64,000 nucleotides of DNA from the NCBI GenBank assembly GCA_947493885.1, contig CANLTE010000001.1, positions 248,001-312,000 on the forward strand, given 5' to 3'. Positions within the stretch are counted from its first letter, which is position 1. Each line of letters opens with the position of its first letter. This document shows positions 36,453 to 45,480 of the stretch, in pieces. The notes beneath the pieces were generated by a model. That model did no database searches. It was not told the origin of the DNA and worked only from the letters and a program-made list of their open reading frames with translations. The DNA is from an uncultured Maribacter sp. Lineage in GTDB: Bacteria > Bacteroidota > Bacteroidia > Flavobacteriales > Flavobacteriaceae. The position numbers and the translations under genes are program-made.

Positions 36453-37925
36453 CTAGATTCTATTTTTTTTCCAGTTAGAAGGAATTTTTTTTGGTGTTTT
36501 TATATTTTTTTGACTCTCCAGATATAGCCGTAAACCTATCTGAGCAGCAATTTCTTTTTCCTCAGAAAACTGATTCTTAAGATGTTCTGGGTTATAATAA
36601 TTTTTCACAAAGTGTGTGTCAAAATTACCCGACTGAAAAGCCTCATGTTCACAAACAAACTGACCAAATGGTAATGTGGTTGAGACTCCCTCTACTTTGT
36701 AATCTCCGATTGCTTTTATCATTAATTGAATAGCCTCATCTCTATTTTTACCATACGTAATTAATTTAGATAACATTGGATCATAGTAAATTGGTATTTG
36801 CATCCCTTGCTCATAACCATCATCAACCCTGATACCTTCTCCACTTGGTCTTACGTATGTAGAAAGGGTTCCAATACTTGGCATAAAATTATCTAAAGGA
36901 TCTTCTGCATACACCCTAATTTCTAAAGCATGACCGTTAATAGATAAATCTTCTTGTGTAAACTCTAGCTTTTGATTTCTTGCAACCTTAATTTGTTGTT
37001 CCACCAAATCTAAACCAGATATTAATTCGGTTACTGGATGCTCCACTTGCAGACGTGTATTCATTTCTAAGAAATAAAAATTCTTATCTCCGTCAAGTAA
37101 AAACTCAACGGTTCCTGCACCAACGTAATCGCACGCTTTAGCTACTTTAATTGCAGCTTCACCCATTGCATCTCTAATTTCTGGAGTTAACACTATGGAA
37201 GGTGCTTCTTCTACCACTTTTTGGTGTCTACGTTGTACACTACATTCTCTTTCAAAAAGATGAACAACATTTCCATGGTTATCCGCTAATACTTGTATTT
37301 CAATATGTCGCGGTGAAGTCACATATTTTTCAATAAAAACCGCTCCATCGCCAAAAGCTGCTATAGCTTCACTAATTGCCCTATCCATTTGTTCTGGTAA
37401 GTCTTCCAAAGAATTAACAACACGCATTCCTTTTCCTCCTCCACCTGCAGAGGCTTTAATTAAAATTGGAAAACCTATTTCTTTGGCAATTTTTTTAGCC
37501 AAATCAATATCGGTTATGGCTTCTTCAATACCCGGAACCATTGGAATATCATAATCTTTAACAGCTTCCTTCGCCGCCAGTTTATTACCCATAACCTTTA
37601 TTGCATGCGGTTTAGGACCAATAAAGGTTATACCGTTGTCTTTTACCATTTGCGCAAAAGTGGCATTTTCACTTAAAAATCCGTATCCTGGATGTATACC
37701 TTCAGCACCTGTTTGTTTGGCTGCATCTATAATTTTATCCATTACCAAATACGAATCAACCGAGGGTGCGTCACCTAAAAGTATGGCTTCATCTGCGAAT
37801 CTCACATGTGGTGCGTCGCGATCTACATTAGAGTATACGGCAACAGTTTTAATGCCCATTTTTTGAGCGGTCTTCATAATACGAAGCGCTATTTCTCCAC
37901 GATTGGCTATTACTATTTTTTTCAT
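36453..37925 (-). CDS. biotin carboxylase subunit of the acyl-CoA carboxylase
   Basis: The 490-residue ATP-grasp biotin carboxylase has IANRGEIALRIMKTA at the N-terminus, KASAGGGGKGMRVV (ATP lid loop, about 160), ERECSVQRRHQKVVEEAP, FLEMNTRLQVEHPVTE and a biotin carboxylase C-terminal domain. It carboxylates the biotin of the carrier encoded 7 bases upstream. The short C-terminal extension (to 490) has no biotinyl domain, so carrier and carboxylase are separate polypeptides, unlike the fused PccA of many bacteria. Confidence 0.95.
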   Translation of the reverse strand: MKKIVIANRGEIALRIMKTAQKMGIKTVAVYSNVDRDAPHVRFADEAILLGDAPSVDSYLVMDKIIDAAKQTGAEGIHPGYGFLSENATFAQMVKDNGITFIGPKPHAIKVMGNKLAAKEAVKDYDIPMVPGIEEAITDIDLAKKIAKEIGFPILIKASAGGGGKGMRVVNSLEDLPEQMDRAISEAIAAFGDGAVFIEKYVTSPRHIEIQVLADNHGNVVHLFERECSVQRRHQKVVEEAPSIVLTPEIRDAMGEAAIKVAKACDYVGAGTVEFLLDGDKNFYFLEMNTRLQVEHPVTELISGLDLVEQQIKVARNQKLEFTQEDLSINGHALEIRVYAEDPLDNFMPSIGTLSTYVRPSGEGIRVDDGYEQGMQIPIYYDPMLSKLITYGKNRDEAIQLMIKAIGDYKVEGVSTTLPFGQFVCEHEAFQSGNFDTHFVKNYYNPEHLKNQFSEEKEIAAQIGLRLYLESQKNIKTPKKIPSNWKKNRI

Positions 37926-37932
37926 TTTGTTG

Positions 37933-38412
37933 CTAGTCTATCTCAATAATTATTTGACCTTTATCTACTGCATCATCTTTCTTAACCGCCACAGATTTTA
38001 TTACTCCTTCTCCTTGTGACAATATAATATTCTCCATTTTCATTGCCGACAATACTATTAAGGGGGTGCCTTCCTCTATGGTTTGCCCTTCCTTTACCAT
38101 AACATCTACAATAAGACCTGGCATTGGTGCTTTAATATTGTTAAGTTTCTGAGAAGCATTAGAAAACAAGCCCATTTGTTTTACCATTTGGTCATACTCA
38201 TCTTCTATTTTAATGTGATGATTGTTTCCGTTTACCGAAATTGTAAGCTCTTTGTTTAAAAAATCAGTACTTATTATTTCAATATTATATGCCCTATAAT
38301 TTTTAAGAACATGAAAATGGTTATCGTTAACTTTACTAACATCCAAAGCATCTGAGGTACTTTTTTGAACCATTAACTCTTCTTGGTCAACGGTAACTTT
38401 ATAATTCGCCAT
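37933..38412 (-). CDS. biotin carboxyl carrier protein
   Basis: The 159-residue protein ends in a biotinyl domain (about 90-159) with the biotinylation motif SAMKMENI (Lys125) and PMPGLIVDVMVKEGQ before it. The N-terminal 85 residues form a small beta domain of the kind that links carrier to carboxylase in propionyl-CoA carboxylases. It is the first gene of the five-gene operon. An operator and a consensus -7 box lie 75-113 bases upstream. Confidence 0.9.
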   Translation of the reverse strand: MANYKVTVDQEELMVQKSTSDALDVSKVNDNHFHVLKNYRAYNIEIISTDFLNKELTISVNGNNHHIKIEDEYDQMVKQMGLFSNASQKLNNIKAPMPGLIVDVMVKEGQTIEEGTPLIVLSAMKMENIILSQGEGVIKSVAVKKDDAVDKGQIIIEID

Positions 38413-38486
38413 ATTTACAGCATTTGTTTGATAATTTTAACTAAAACTAAGGTATTTTAACCTTCAAATAAACTTATCTGTTTTCT

Positions 38487-38525
38487 CAAAAGTACAAAAA
38501 TTAGTTAACATAGTTAACTAATTTT
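38487..38525 (-). promoter_or_regulatory. predicted MarR operator and -7 box, PCC/mutase operon
   Basis: The operator core is TAGTTAA-CATAG-TTAACTA (38502-38520), an exact match with 12-bp perfect arms (38497-38508 and 38514-38525). On the minus strand the -7 box TACTTTTG (38487-38494) matches TAnnTTTG exactly, placing the operator over -33. The arrangement matches that of the 15.7-kb operon and the 29.7-kb amidase gene. Confidence 0.88.
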
Positions 38526-38586
38526 AATTCTTATAACAATTTATTATAATTAGGTTTAGTCTTAATAAGGTAAAAATGGCACTAAA

Positions 38587-39639
38587 CTACTTGCTCTCAT
38601 AATCCAAAATAGCACCTTCGCTAATCCATTTAGCAAGTGCTTGCCGATTATCATATTCTAAAATTCGGCGTTGATCCTTTTTATTTTTGATATTCCCAAT
38701 TTCGATATATACCGTAGCAGGTGACGTATTACGAACCATGTATAACCCTGTTCTGTCTGAGAAGGTACCATCATATATTCTATTGGGTTGATACTTTTTA
38801 TACTTTTTTTGAAAGGTCGCATGAATATTTTCCGCTAACTTTTTTCCGCTTTTACTATTTTCATGATGATAGAAAAAAGCATCAATATTTTGTCCTTTAC
38901 TTCTGCTATCAACATGAGTTACTATTAAACGTTGATGCTTACCTCTATGCTTTTTATATAGTTTATTTACAATATTTGCTCGCTGTTTTAATCTTTTAAC
39001 CTGATTTAAGGGAATAATTTCATCTGGATAGGCAACTTCATCATGGTCAATTTTTAAAACTCGTTCATCTCTAATTCCATCGTTTTCATCTCTAATTATT
39101 ATGTAGACCATTGCTCCATGAGATAATAATTCCCTTGCTAATCGTAACGAAATGTCGTAAGCATATTCATCTTCACATATGGGTTTAGATTTGTAATTAG
39201 TCATTGCGCCAGGGTCTGGACCTCCATGACCCGAAACCACATAGAAAATCGTTCCTTTTAATCGTTCGCTTTTAGGAGTTACAGTTTGGTACTTTTCTCC
39301 AAAAATTGGAAATTTTTTGCCCTTTGTTTTTGGTTTAACAGTACTTGCTGTGTTATCTGCTAAAACCTCAACTTTTGGATCATTTTTTTTAGGAGGAATT
39401 TTATATAGGCGTCCTTCATAAATATGAATGCTATCTCTAATATTAGCTATATTAAGTTTTACAAAATCATCAAAATGGGCGTACGGGTTTAAGCCTTGTT
39501 TTCTTAGCAAAGAATAGATTCCATCACCCTGTTCAGCTTTAACACTAACCAAAGAATCTTGACACAAACCAAATTGAACAATACTTATAAAAACGAAAAA
39601 AAAAGTGTAAAAAACCTTACTCACCTTAAAAATTATCAA
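38587..39639 (-). CDS. exported N-acetylmuramoyl-L-alanine amidase (Amidase_3)
   Basis: The 350-residue protein has a signal peptide (1-26), a LysM-like segment (33-82; QGDGIYSLLRKQGLNPY, ending YKIPP) and a zinc amidase domain (about 130-350). Visible metal and catalytic residues are His138 (VSGHGGPDPGA), Glu156 or Glu158, His242 (VTHVDSR) and Glu313 (YIEIGN). It cuts the bond between N-acetylmuramic acid and L-alanine in peptidoglycan. It is followed in space by a degenerate paralogue and a BamA-like gene, all on the same strand, so this belongs to cell-envelope upkeep and not to the catabolic island. Confidence 0.88.
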   Translation of the reverse strand: MIIFKVSKVFYTFFFVFISIVQFGLCQDSLVSVKAEQGDGIYSLLRKQGLNPYAHFDDFVKLNIANIRDSIHIYEGRLYKIPPKKNDPKVEVLADNTASTVKPKTKGKKFPIFGEKYQTVTPKSERLKGTIFYVVSGHGGPDPGAMTNYKSKPICEDEYAYDISLRLARELLSHGAMVYIIIRDENDGIRDERVLKIDHDEVAYPDEIIPLNQVKRLKQRANIVNKLYKKHRGKHQRLIVTHVDSRSKGQNIDAFFYHHENSKSGKKLAENIHATFQKKYKKYQPNRIYDGTFSDRTGLYMVRNTSPATVYIEIGNIKNKKDQRRILEYDNRQALAKWISEGAILDYESK

Positions 39640-39668
39640 CTGTTATTAAATAGTATAAACTAAACCTT

Positions 39669-40616
39669 TTAATCGTTATCCTCGAAACTTGCGTTAGAAT
39701 AATCTGTTAAAATAGCATTTGTAATTAATGAGGTGAAATTTTTTCTATTAACCCTTGACTTAATTGTTTTCTGAGGATTATCAGGTTGTTTTCCTATTTC
39801 TACAAAAGTAACTGTTGGCAAAATATTTTTGGCAAAATATTGCTTATCTCCATCCGCCAAAACCTTACTGTTTTTTAATTGCCTTTGTGTAACACTTTTT
39901 GCTTTTATTGATTTTTGAATACTTGCAGCAAGCTTCTCACCATCTTCACTACCCTCATGATGATAAATTGTTACTTGAGGATTAGATTTAGAAAGATTTT
40001 CATTCCCATTAATTACTAATACACGTTGGTACCGCCCTCTATGCATTAAGTATTTTTTATTAATTACTGCAACATACGTGCCTAAATCTTCATTTCCTAA
40101 GTTTTGAGAAATGGAGTTTGTATTTTGATATAAAGCATACACCTTTGCCCCTCGTAGTATAAGACCTTTTGTTAAGGTTTTTATATAAGGACTTAAGGTA
40201 TTATTTGAAATTAAATAGTACACCGTATTTTTAAGCGTACTATCTTTAGCTACAAAGTTAGTAACTTCATCAAAAATCGGAGTTTCCACTTCTTCTGGAA
40301 ATTGAATTTGTCTTCCTAAACTTTTAAAAGAGTCTTCTGCTGGTGGAATAATATAGGTTGCGCCTTCTTTTAAGTTACTTCCAGATTCTAAATTTTCTTT
40401 ATTTAGTGCAATAAAATCAACATAATACTTAACAGGGTTAATACCCTCCCTTCTTAATAAAGAATATATTCCATCTCCTTTTTTTGCAGTAACTTTCTTT
40501 TGAGATTGAACATTTATAACAAACAATAAACTAACTATTACGAAGAAGATATTATTTTTTAAAGTCACATTTTTGAATTTGTATTCAATAATATCAAAAA
40601 TACTGTCCAATTCCAA
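39669..40616 (-). CDS. amidase paralogue without zinc ligands (probable pseudoenzyme)
   Basis: The 315-residue protein shares with its neighbour the LysM-like part (KKGDGIYSLLRREGINPVKY) and the overall Amidase_3 layout. The first zinc His is lost (ISNNTLSP where the neighbour has VSGHGGPDP) and the second as well (VINGNENL in place of VTHVDSR); only the final FVEIG Glu273 remains. It probably binds peptidoglycan or the active paralogue without cutting. The frame overlaps the BamA-like gene by 23 bases if started at 40616; a GTG at 40568, just before the hydrophobic signal segment, is a likelier start. Confidence 0.75.
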   Translation of the reverse strand: MELDSIFDIIEYKFKNVTLKNNIFFVIVSLLFVINVQSQKKVTAKKGDGIYSLLRREGINPVKYYVDFIALNKENLESGSNLKEGATYIIPPAEDSFKSLGRQIQFPEEVETPIFDEVTNFVAKDSTLKNTVYYLISNNTLSPYIKTLTKGLILRGAKVYALYQNTNSISQNLGNEDLGTYVAVINKKYLMHRGRYQRVLVINGNENLSKSNPQVTIYHHEGSEDGEKLAASIQKSIKAKSVTQRQLKNSKVLADGDKQYFAKNILPTVTFVEIGKQPDNPQKTIKSRVNRKNFTSLITNAILTDYSNASFEDND

Positions 40617-41856
40617 AAACTAATCCTCTTGACTTATCATTTGTTACTCCGTGACCATAGTCTATTCTGAATATAGCATTGAAAATTCGTTTATGTATAA
40701 AGCGTAGTCCTACTCCTGGAAAAATTCTAAGGTTATCTCCATTCGTAAAATCGCTAAAATCCCCCCCAGGGTTACGCCACGTTCCTCCATCTACAAATAC
40801 GTTCCCTTGCAAAACAAACCAATCTTTATCAACTATCGTATGCCTATACTCTGTATTAAAAACAATGGCACCAGAACCTCTATCTATGGTATTACCTACT
40901 CCACGAATGTTTAAATTATTGTCCACTGTAAACGGAGCAAAAGGCGTTACTTGATTACTTGCCAAACCTAAACGAACACGATTTGCCCAATTCCCTTTTT
41001 TACCAATCCTATGGAAGTATAAAAAATCATTAAAACCTATTACAAAATTGGATAAATCTTTATTAGCGCTCCCAACATATTGAAAATTTAAAGTACTCCT
41101 AAATCCTTCTAAGTATTGATAAAAGTATTCTACATTATCGTAATTGTATATGAGTTTTAATAAATGCTTTTGTACATTTAATTGCTGAGGCACATCTGGA
41201 CTTGTTATACCAGATAGATATTTATAGTCTTCTTCAAAAAAACTAAATCCGAGTTCTATCCGATTTTTAAAATTAAACTCATACAACCCTAAAACCTCAA
41301 GCCCCTTGTTATTATACCTATAATCTGCTTCAGAATTCGCGAAAAAAACGGGTTCTTGAGTTGTTAAGTCCTTATATTCAATTGCTAAACCTAATTTTTT
41401 AGAGAATAAATTAGGAGCTCTAAAATTTATACCAAAAGAATTAAATACATCATATTGATAAAACCCTCCAAGTATCATATTTCTTCCCAAAAAATTGAAC
41501 TCTTGCAAACCAACTCTAAAAGCAAAGGCATCATTTGACGAAGTATACAAACTGGCAAAGGGTATTATTGTGAAATTTTCTTCTATAATGTAAACAACAT
41601 TTACTTTATCCTCTTCTAAAGAATTTATGTTGTAAGATGCATGAGCAACAGAAGGCAATCGTTTTAAGCGATTAATATCCTCATTTAACACCAATGAATC
41701 TAGTACAGTTCCTTTTTTGACATTAATAAGTCTAAAAACAAAAGATTCTTTTAATTTTTTCGCACCTTTTATTTGAACTTCTGAAATAATTTGCTGCTGC
41801 GTAAAACCCAAAGCAGCGACTAAAAAAAAGAAAAAAGACAGGTAAATCCTTACCAT
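40594..41856 (-). CDS. BamA/TamA-like outer-membrane protein (Omp85 superfamily)
   Basis: The 420-residue protein has a signal peptide (1-19), one POTRA-like domain (about 20-95; ISEVQIKGAKKLKESFVFRL) and a D15-type beta barrel, with GNVFVDGGTWRNP and the C-terminal FRIDYGHGV...FGIGQYF. With only one POTRA it is much shorter than BamA (about 800 residues), so it is an accessory Omp85 protein, perhaps for export of an envelope factor. It is co-directional with the two amidase-like genes. Confidence 0.82.
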   Translation of the reverse strand: MVRIYLSFFFFLVAALGFTQQQIISEVQIKGAKKLKESFVFRLINVKKGTVLDSLVLNEDINRLKRLPSVAHASYNINSLEEDKVNVVYIIEENFTIIPFASLYTSSNDAFAFRVGLQEFNFLGRNMILGGFYQYDVFNSFGINFRAPNLFSKKLGLAIEYKDLTTQEPVFFANSEADYRYNNKGLEVLGLYEFNFKNRIELGFSFFEEDYKYLSGITSPDVPQQLNVQKHLLKLIYNYDNVEYFYQYLEGFRSTLNFQYVGSANKDLSNFVIGFNDFLYFHRIGKKGNWANRVRLGLASNQVTPFAPFTVDNNLNIRGVGNTIDRGSGAIVFNTEYRHTIVDKDWFVLQGNVFVDGGTWRNPGGDFSDFTNGDNLRIFPGVGLRFIHKRIFNAIFRIDYGHGVTNDKSRGLVFGIGQYF

Positions 41857-41927
41857 AATTTATATATCTGTATATCCTTAAACACGAAAGTAAAACATAT
41901 TTCTAACAAAAAAATCACAAACGTATT

Positions 41928-42632
41928 TTACTCCACAACAAATGGTTTCGATGAGATCATGTTTACCCAATTATCTTCACTTACAGCCATTAGCGTATAA
42001 TTGTAAGTATCCCCATTTACCATACTTGTTGGTTTTTTTTGTGTAATATTTAAGACTACATTATCTAATTCATAAAATGTAAAGAATTTATCGTAAGTAT
42101 AGGTTCCGGAAAGTAGATTATTTTGCTCATCAGAAATTACTTGAAAGTAAATTGCGGTGTCCGAGTAACTACCATCTTGCCATGAAAACATTGGGGCATT
42201 AATTGTACTATTGTCCGCTAAATATTCTGTTGATTTACTAAAATATTTTAATCTTATTGGATTTGATAAATGTATCTTTCCTGCTTCTTCAAAGGTTACG
42301 ATTACCCATTTTTCTTCATCAAAAAAAGTTTCAAACTTCATTAAATACCCGTTAAATACATCAAAAATAGGCGCATCTATTTTAGAATAATTTTTAAAAT
42401 TATTTTTATCATCATCAGAACTTTCAAAACATTGCGGATTTTTTGCCCCAGGTCTTGGGTAGAAAAAGACACTTACTAATTCAGAATTTTCATTACTGGC
42501 TGCGCACGCGATAACATTATCCACCACAAATTGATTATCTGCCAAAGTACCTGCTAATGAGGCCTCACTTTCAATTTTATCGGTGGAACACCCAACAATA
42601 AACCACACCATTAATATAAGTATCTTCTTCAT
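41928..42632 (-). CDS. lipoprotein of unknown function
   Basis: The 234-residue protein has a lipoprotein signal with lipobox FIVGC (Cys15). The mature part is acidic, with beta-rich segments and an Ig-like feel (WVIVTFEEAGKIHLSNPIRL; YNYTLMAVSEDNW). I do not recognise a family. It follows the GH113-like gene by 1 base, so the two are co-transcribed and may meet at the outer membrane. Confidence 0.7.
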   Translation of the reverse strand: MKKILILMVWFIVGCSTDKIESEASLAGTLADNQFVVDNVIACAASNENSELVSVFFYPRPGAKNPQCFESSDDDKNNFKNYSKIDAPIFDVFNGYLMKFETFFDEEKWVIVTFEEAGKIHLSNPIRLKYFSKSTEYLADNSTINAPMFSWQDGSYSDTAIYFQVISDEQNNLLSGTYTYDKFFTFYELDNVVLNITQKKPTSMVNGDTYNYTLMAVSEDNWVNMISSKPFVVE

Positions 42633-42633
42633 T

Positions 42634-43632
42634 TTAATTTAGACTATAAAAATCTTTTATTATCTGCTCTGTAGGTTTATTCTGAGGTGTAAATCTATTA
42701 TCATTTACGCCTCCTCGTTTCTCATAATTAATAAACCACTTCCATACATATCCTCCTTTAAACCATTCTTCTTTCCAAAATGCGTTAAAAATGGCTTGTG
42801 TAGCATTAGACTGTGCTGTCAAATTAACCTTTTCATCATTTCGATCTACCAACCATGGTTTTTTCGCAGTATAATCCATACTTCTATACCCAAACTCAGT
42901 GAACAATACAGGTTTATCATTTGCTTGGGAAAACTGTTTTAACTTAGGCTTCCACTTCACCCAGGCATTTTCCAACTCCATAACCGTAGGAGTTTTAGCT
43001 TCTGATAAAGGAAAATACGCATCTACACCTATGTAATCCAATTGTTTCCAAAAGGGAGTTCTGGTATACTCATCCCAATTAGCTGCATATGTAAGCTTTC
43101 CTTTATATATAGAACGTATTTTTTTAATTAAATTTTGCCAATAACTAGGTCTATTTTTAACAAACAATTCCAACTCTGTTCCAATACAGAATATATTTAC
43201 TTTGGTTTCCTCTGCTAATTTTGCATAACTAAGAATGAAACTTTCATAAGAACCTTCTAGCCTTTTCCAATCCTTTTCAGAATTCATTTTTATAGTTCCT
43301 GTAAACTCTCCCCTCCAAACCCATATTTGAGGTTTTAGCATTACCTGAATCTTATTTTTATGCAACATTTGAATATATTGCTTTGCTCCTTCAAAGGTTT
43401 CTCCAAACCACTGTCGTTCTGCATTATATATAACTTCTGGAGAGTTCACATTTTTAACAAAACCAAAGGGCATTACCGCAGCATGATTAGCATTAATATT
43501 TAACACATGATTTACATGCTTTTGCAAAACCTTTTCTGGTGCTGCAACAAAACTCACTCCATTAATTTTTTCCGGAGCCTGACTCGTACAAGACAACTGA
43601 CATAAAAGCAAAAGAAGCCCTAATTTTTTCAT
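42634..43632 (-). CDS. GH113-like glycoside hydrolase lipoprotein
   Basis: The 332-residue protein has a lipobox (LLCQLSC, Cys15) and a TIM barrel. CIGTELELF (about 148) supplies the acid/base Glu and VLFTEFGYRS (about 247) the nucleophile Glu, as in GH113 beta-mannanases; YIGVDAYFPLS and GGYVWKWF also fit. The protein would sit on the membrane and cut a mannan-like glycan, or an own-envelope polysaccharide. No SusCD pair is adjacent, so it is not an obvious polysaccharide-utilisation locus. Confidence 0.72.
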   Translation of the reverse strand: MKKLGLLLLLCQLSCTSQAPEKINGVSFVAAPEKVLQKHVNHVLNINANHAAVMPFGFVKNVNSPEVIYNAERQWFGETFEGAKQYIQMLHKNKIQVMLKPQIWVWRGEFTGTIKMNSEKDWKRLEGSYESFILSYAKLAEETKVNIFCIGTELELFVKNRPSYWQNLIKKIRSIYKGKLTYAANWDEYTRTPFWKQLDYIGVDAYFPLSEAKTPTVMELENAWVKWKPKLKQFSQANDKPVLFTEFGYRSMDYTAKKPWLVDRNDEKVNLTAQSNATQAIFNAFWKEEWFKGGYVWKWFINYEKRGGVNDNRFTPQNKPTEQIIKDFYSLN

Positions 43633-43675
43633 TTAAAATGATTAAGACTTCTAAAATACGGTATTTAAATGTTTT

Positions 43676-44551
43676 TTATAAAATAGCTCTAAGGCCTAAA
43701 TTAAATGTTTGACCTAGTCCAGTATTACTACCTCTTAAAAAGTTTGTGTAAAGTACTTCAACGTTAAGCGCTTTAGTAAGTTGATATTTAGCACCACCTC
43801 CTGCAGCAGTAAAGTCCTGTGCGAAATCGTTACCAAGATCTATTCGTTGAGAATGTTGTATTAAGCCTAAAATTGTAAACTTAGACGTCGGGAAAAAGCT
43901 CAAAAACACCCCTGGAGTAAGACTTAAACTGTTGTTTGCAAAACTGTCTTGCTTGTCTCCAAAATGAAGTTCTCCATTAAGTTCTGTAAAAATCTGCCAC
44001 TTATCACCTGGAAAAGTATAATCGTAAAACAATCTGTTTTGCCAAGTAAATCCTTTCTGATCTAAGAAAACACCATTTTCACTTTCATTATCTACTAATG
44101 GAATAAAAAATGAACTTTGAATACTAAAATTACTTACCGATTTAAATGGCACAAATTTAACCGAGGGTGCAATAGATGTAAATCCTGAACGCGCAGTGTT
44201 ACCTTCTCCATCAAACTTAAAAACATCTAAAGCATCTCTACCTCCAATAACATTTGATCTGAATTCTAATATTGCACCAATATTCCATCTTTTGTTTTCT
44301 CCAACTCCAGTATAAATTTCTACTGTTGAAGTAAAAAAGGTTTCCCTTGGTTCTTTACCATCAGTAAATGTACTTTCCGTTTGTGTATAAAGGTTGTTAA
44401 ACCATTTTAAGTCCACCTGACCTTTACCTATTAATTTAGATGGTGTGTACTGCTGAATATTACTTTTTTCTTGTTCATCGTCTTGCGCAAATGTCGTTAC
44501 AGAAATGAGTAAGGCCGCAAGAATGGCTGGTATTATTTTTATTGATTTCAT
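43676..44551 (-). CDS. outer-membrane beta-barrel protein
   Basis: The 291-residue protein has a signal peptide (1-22, TTFAQ), then continuous amphipathic strands with many Phe/Tyr and Gly turns (WQIFTELNGELHFGD, LNVEVLYTNFLRG) and a C-terminal barrel end NLGLRAIL. It resembles the porin-like transporter family linked to phenol meta-pathway genes, but that label is loose. It is in one direction with the DUF547 gene, 22 bases downstream of it. Confidence 0.65.
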   Translation of the reverse strand: MKSIKIIPAILAALLISVTTFAQDDEQEKSNIQQYTPSKLIGKGQVDLKWFNNLYTQTESTFTDGKEPRETFFTSTVEIYTGVGENKRWNIGAILEFRSNVIGGRDALDVFKFDGEGNTARSGFTSIAPSVKFVPFKSVSNFSIQSSFFIPLVDNESENGVFLDQKGFTWQNRLFYDYTFPGDKWQIFTELNGELHFGDKQDSFANNSLSLTPGVFLSFFPTSKFTILGLIQHSQRIDLGNDFAQDFTAAGGGAKYQLTKALNVEVLYTNFLRGSNTGLGQTFNLGLRAIL

Positions 44552-44573
44552 ATTTTTTCTATAAAATTTATAA

Positions 44574-45287
44574 TTATTTTTTTTCGTTTAATGTCCAATC
44601 ATATGGGTAATAAGACACTTTAGCTTTCGCAGGAAGTTTTTCGGTTTTATACTTGTTAATGTAGTCCACTAAACTCATTCCATTTTGGGTAAAATCACCT
44701 TTATACCACTCAAAAATTTGAGAAATTTGAACTTTATTTTTATTCACCCTTATAAACTTTTTATCGTTCAAGGCTTTTACTGTTTGTTCTTGTAACTGTG
44801 CCTCCAAAGCACTTGGCTTATATGCTTTATTAATAATAGGTGGACAACCCAATCCTGCACATACTAACACAAAATGAAAGCGAGATTCTTCTCCAAAATT
44901 TCCACGCAACAGCTTGTTTTCAATATCATTTAGTGTAATACTTTTTCCGCCAATGTCATGCTTAATTTTATCAAAAAAGCCTGCTTTATCCAGAGGTGAT
45001 TTAATCGGATAATTATCTATAATACTTTTTATAACCGTTAAGTTATATCCGTTTATCCAAAAGGCTTGATACGTTTTTGCATCGCTCTTTGCTATGGAAA
45101 TGTTTTTAGCTAAACTTAAAAGTTCATCTAATTCTTTGGTGTCTTTTTTAATATCGGTATACGAAACCCTACCATTTTCAACATGCTTACCTAAAAAAGC
45201 ATCAGTTTTTGTAAAAAAGGTTTCCGTGTCTTGAGAAATCCCATTTAATCCAATTAATGTAAAAATTATAACTACTATTTTTTTCAT
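44574..45287 (-). CDS. exported DUF547 protein
   Basis: The 237-residue protein has a signal peptide (1-18) and a DUF547 domain: YQAFWINGYNLTVIKSIIDNYP near 70, FHFVLVCAGLGCPPI with the conserved Cys near 138, and IFEWYKGDF. DUF547 is related to papain-like folds and is common in flavobacteria, where its role is not established. It heads the minus-strand unit with the barrel protein. Confidence 0.8.
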   Translation of the reverse strand: MKKIVVIIFTLIGLNGISQDTETFFTKTDAFLGKHVENGRVSYTDIKKDTKELDELLSLAKNISIAKSDAKTYQAFWINGYNLTVIKSIIDNYPIKSPLDKAGFFDKIKHDIGGKSITLNDIENKLLRGNFGEESRFHFVLVCAGLGCPPIINKAYKPSALEAQLQEQTVKALNDKKFIRVNKNKVQISQIFEWYKGDFTQNGMSLVDYINKYKTEKLPAKAKVSYYPYDWTLNEKK

Positions 45288-45480
45288 GATTTTTAATTTT
45301 TAAAGCAAAACACTTTTACCTCTGTCGTTCTATTTTTGAAAACTTAACAAACCTATTGTTTTACTTTCTTGGGTCAAAGGAAGAATAAAAGTATCACACA
45401 ATTATCACGAAAATAAATTTGAAAACTTGGTTAAGTTTTTATGATTAACTTCGACCTAAACCCAATAATCAATATTCTAC

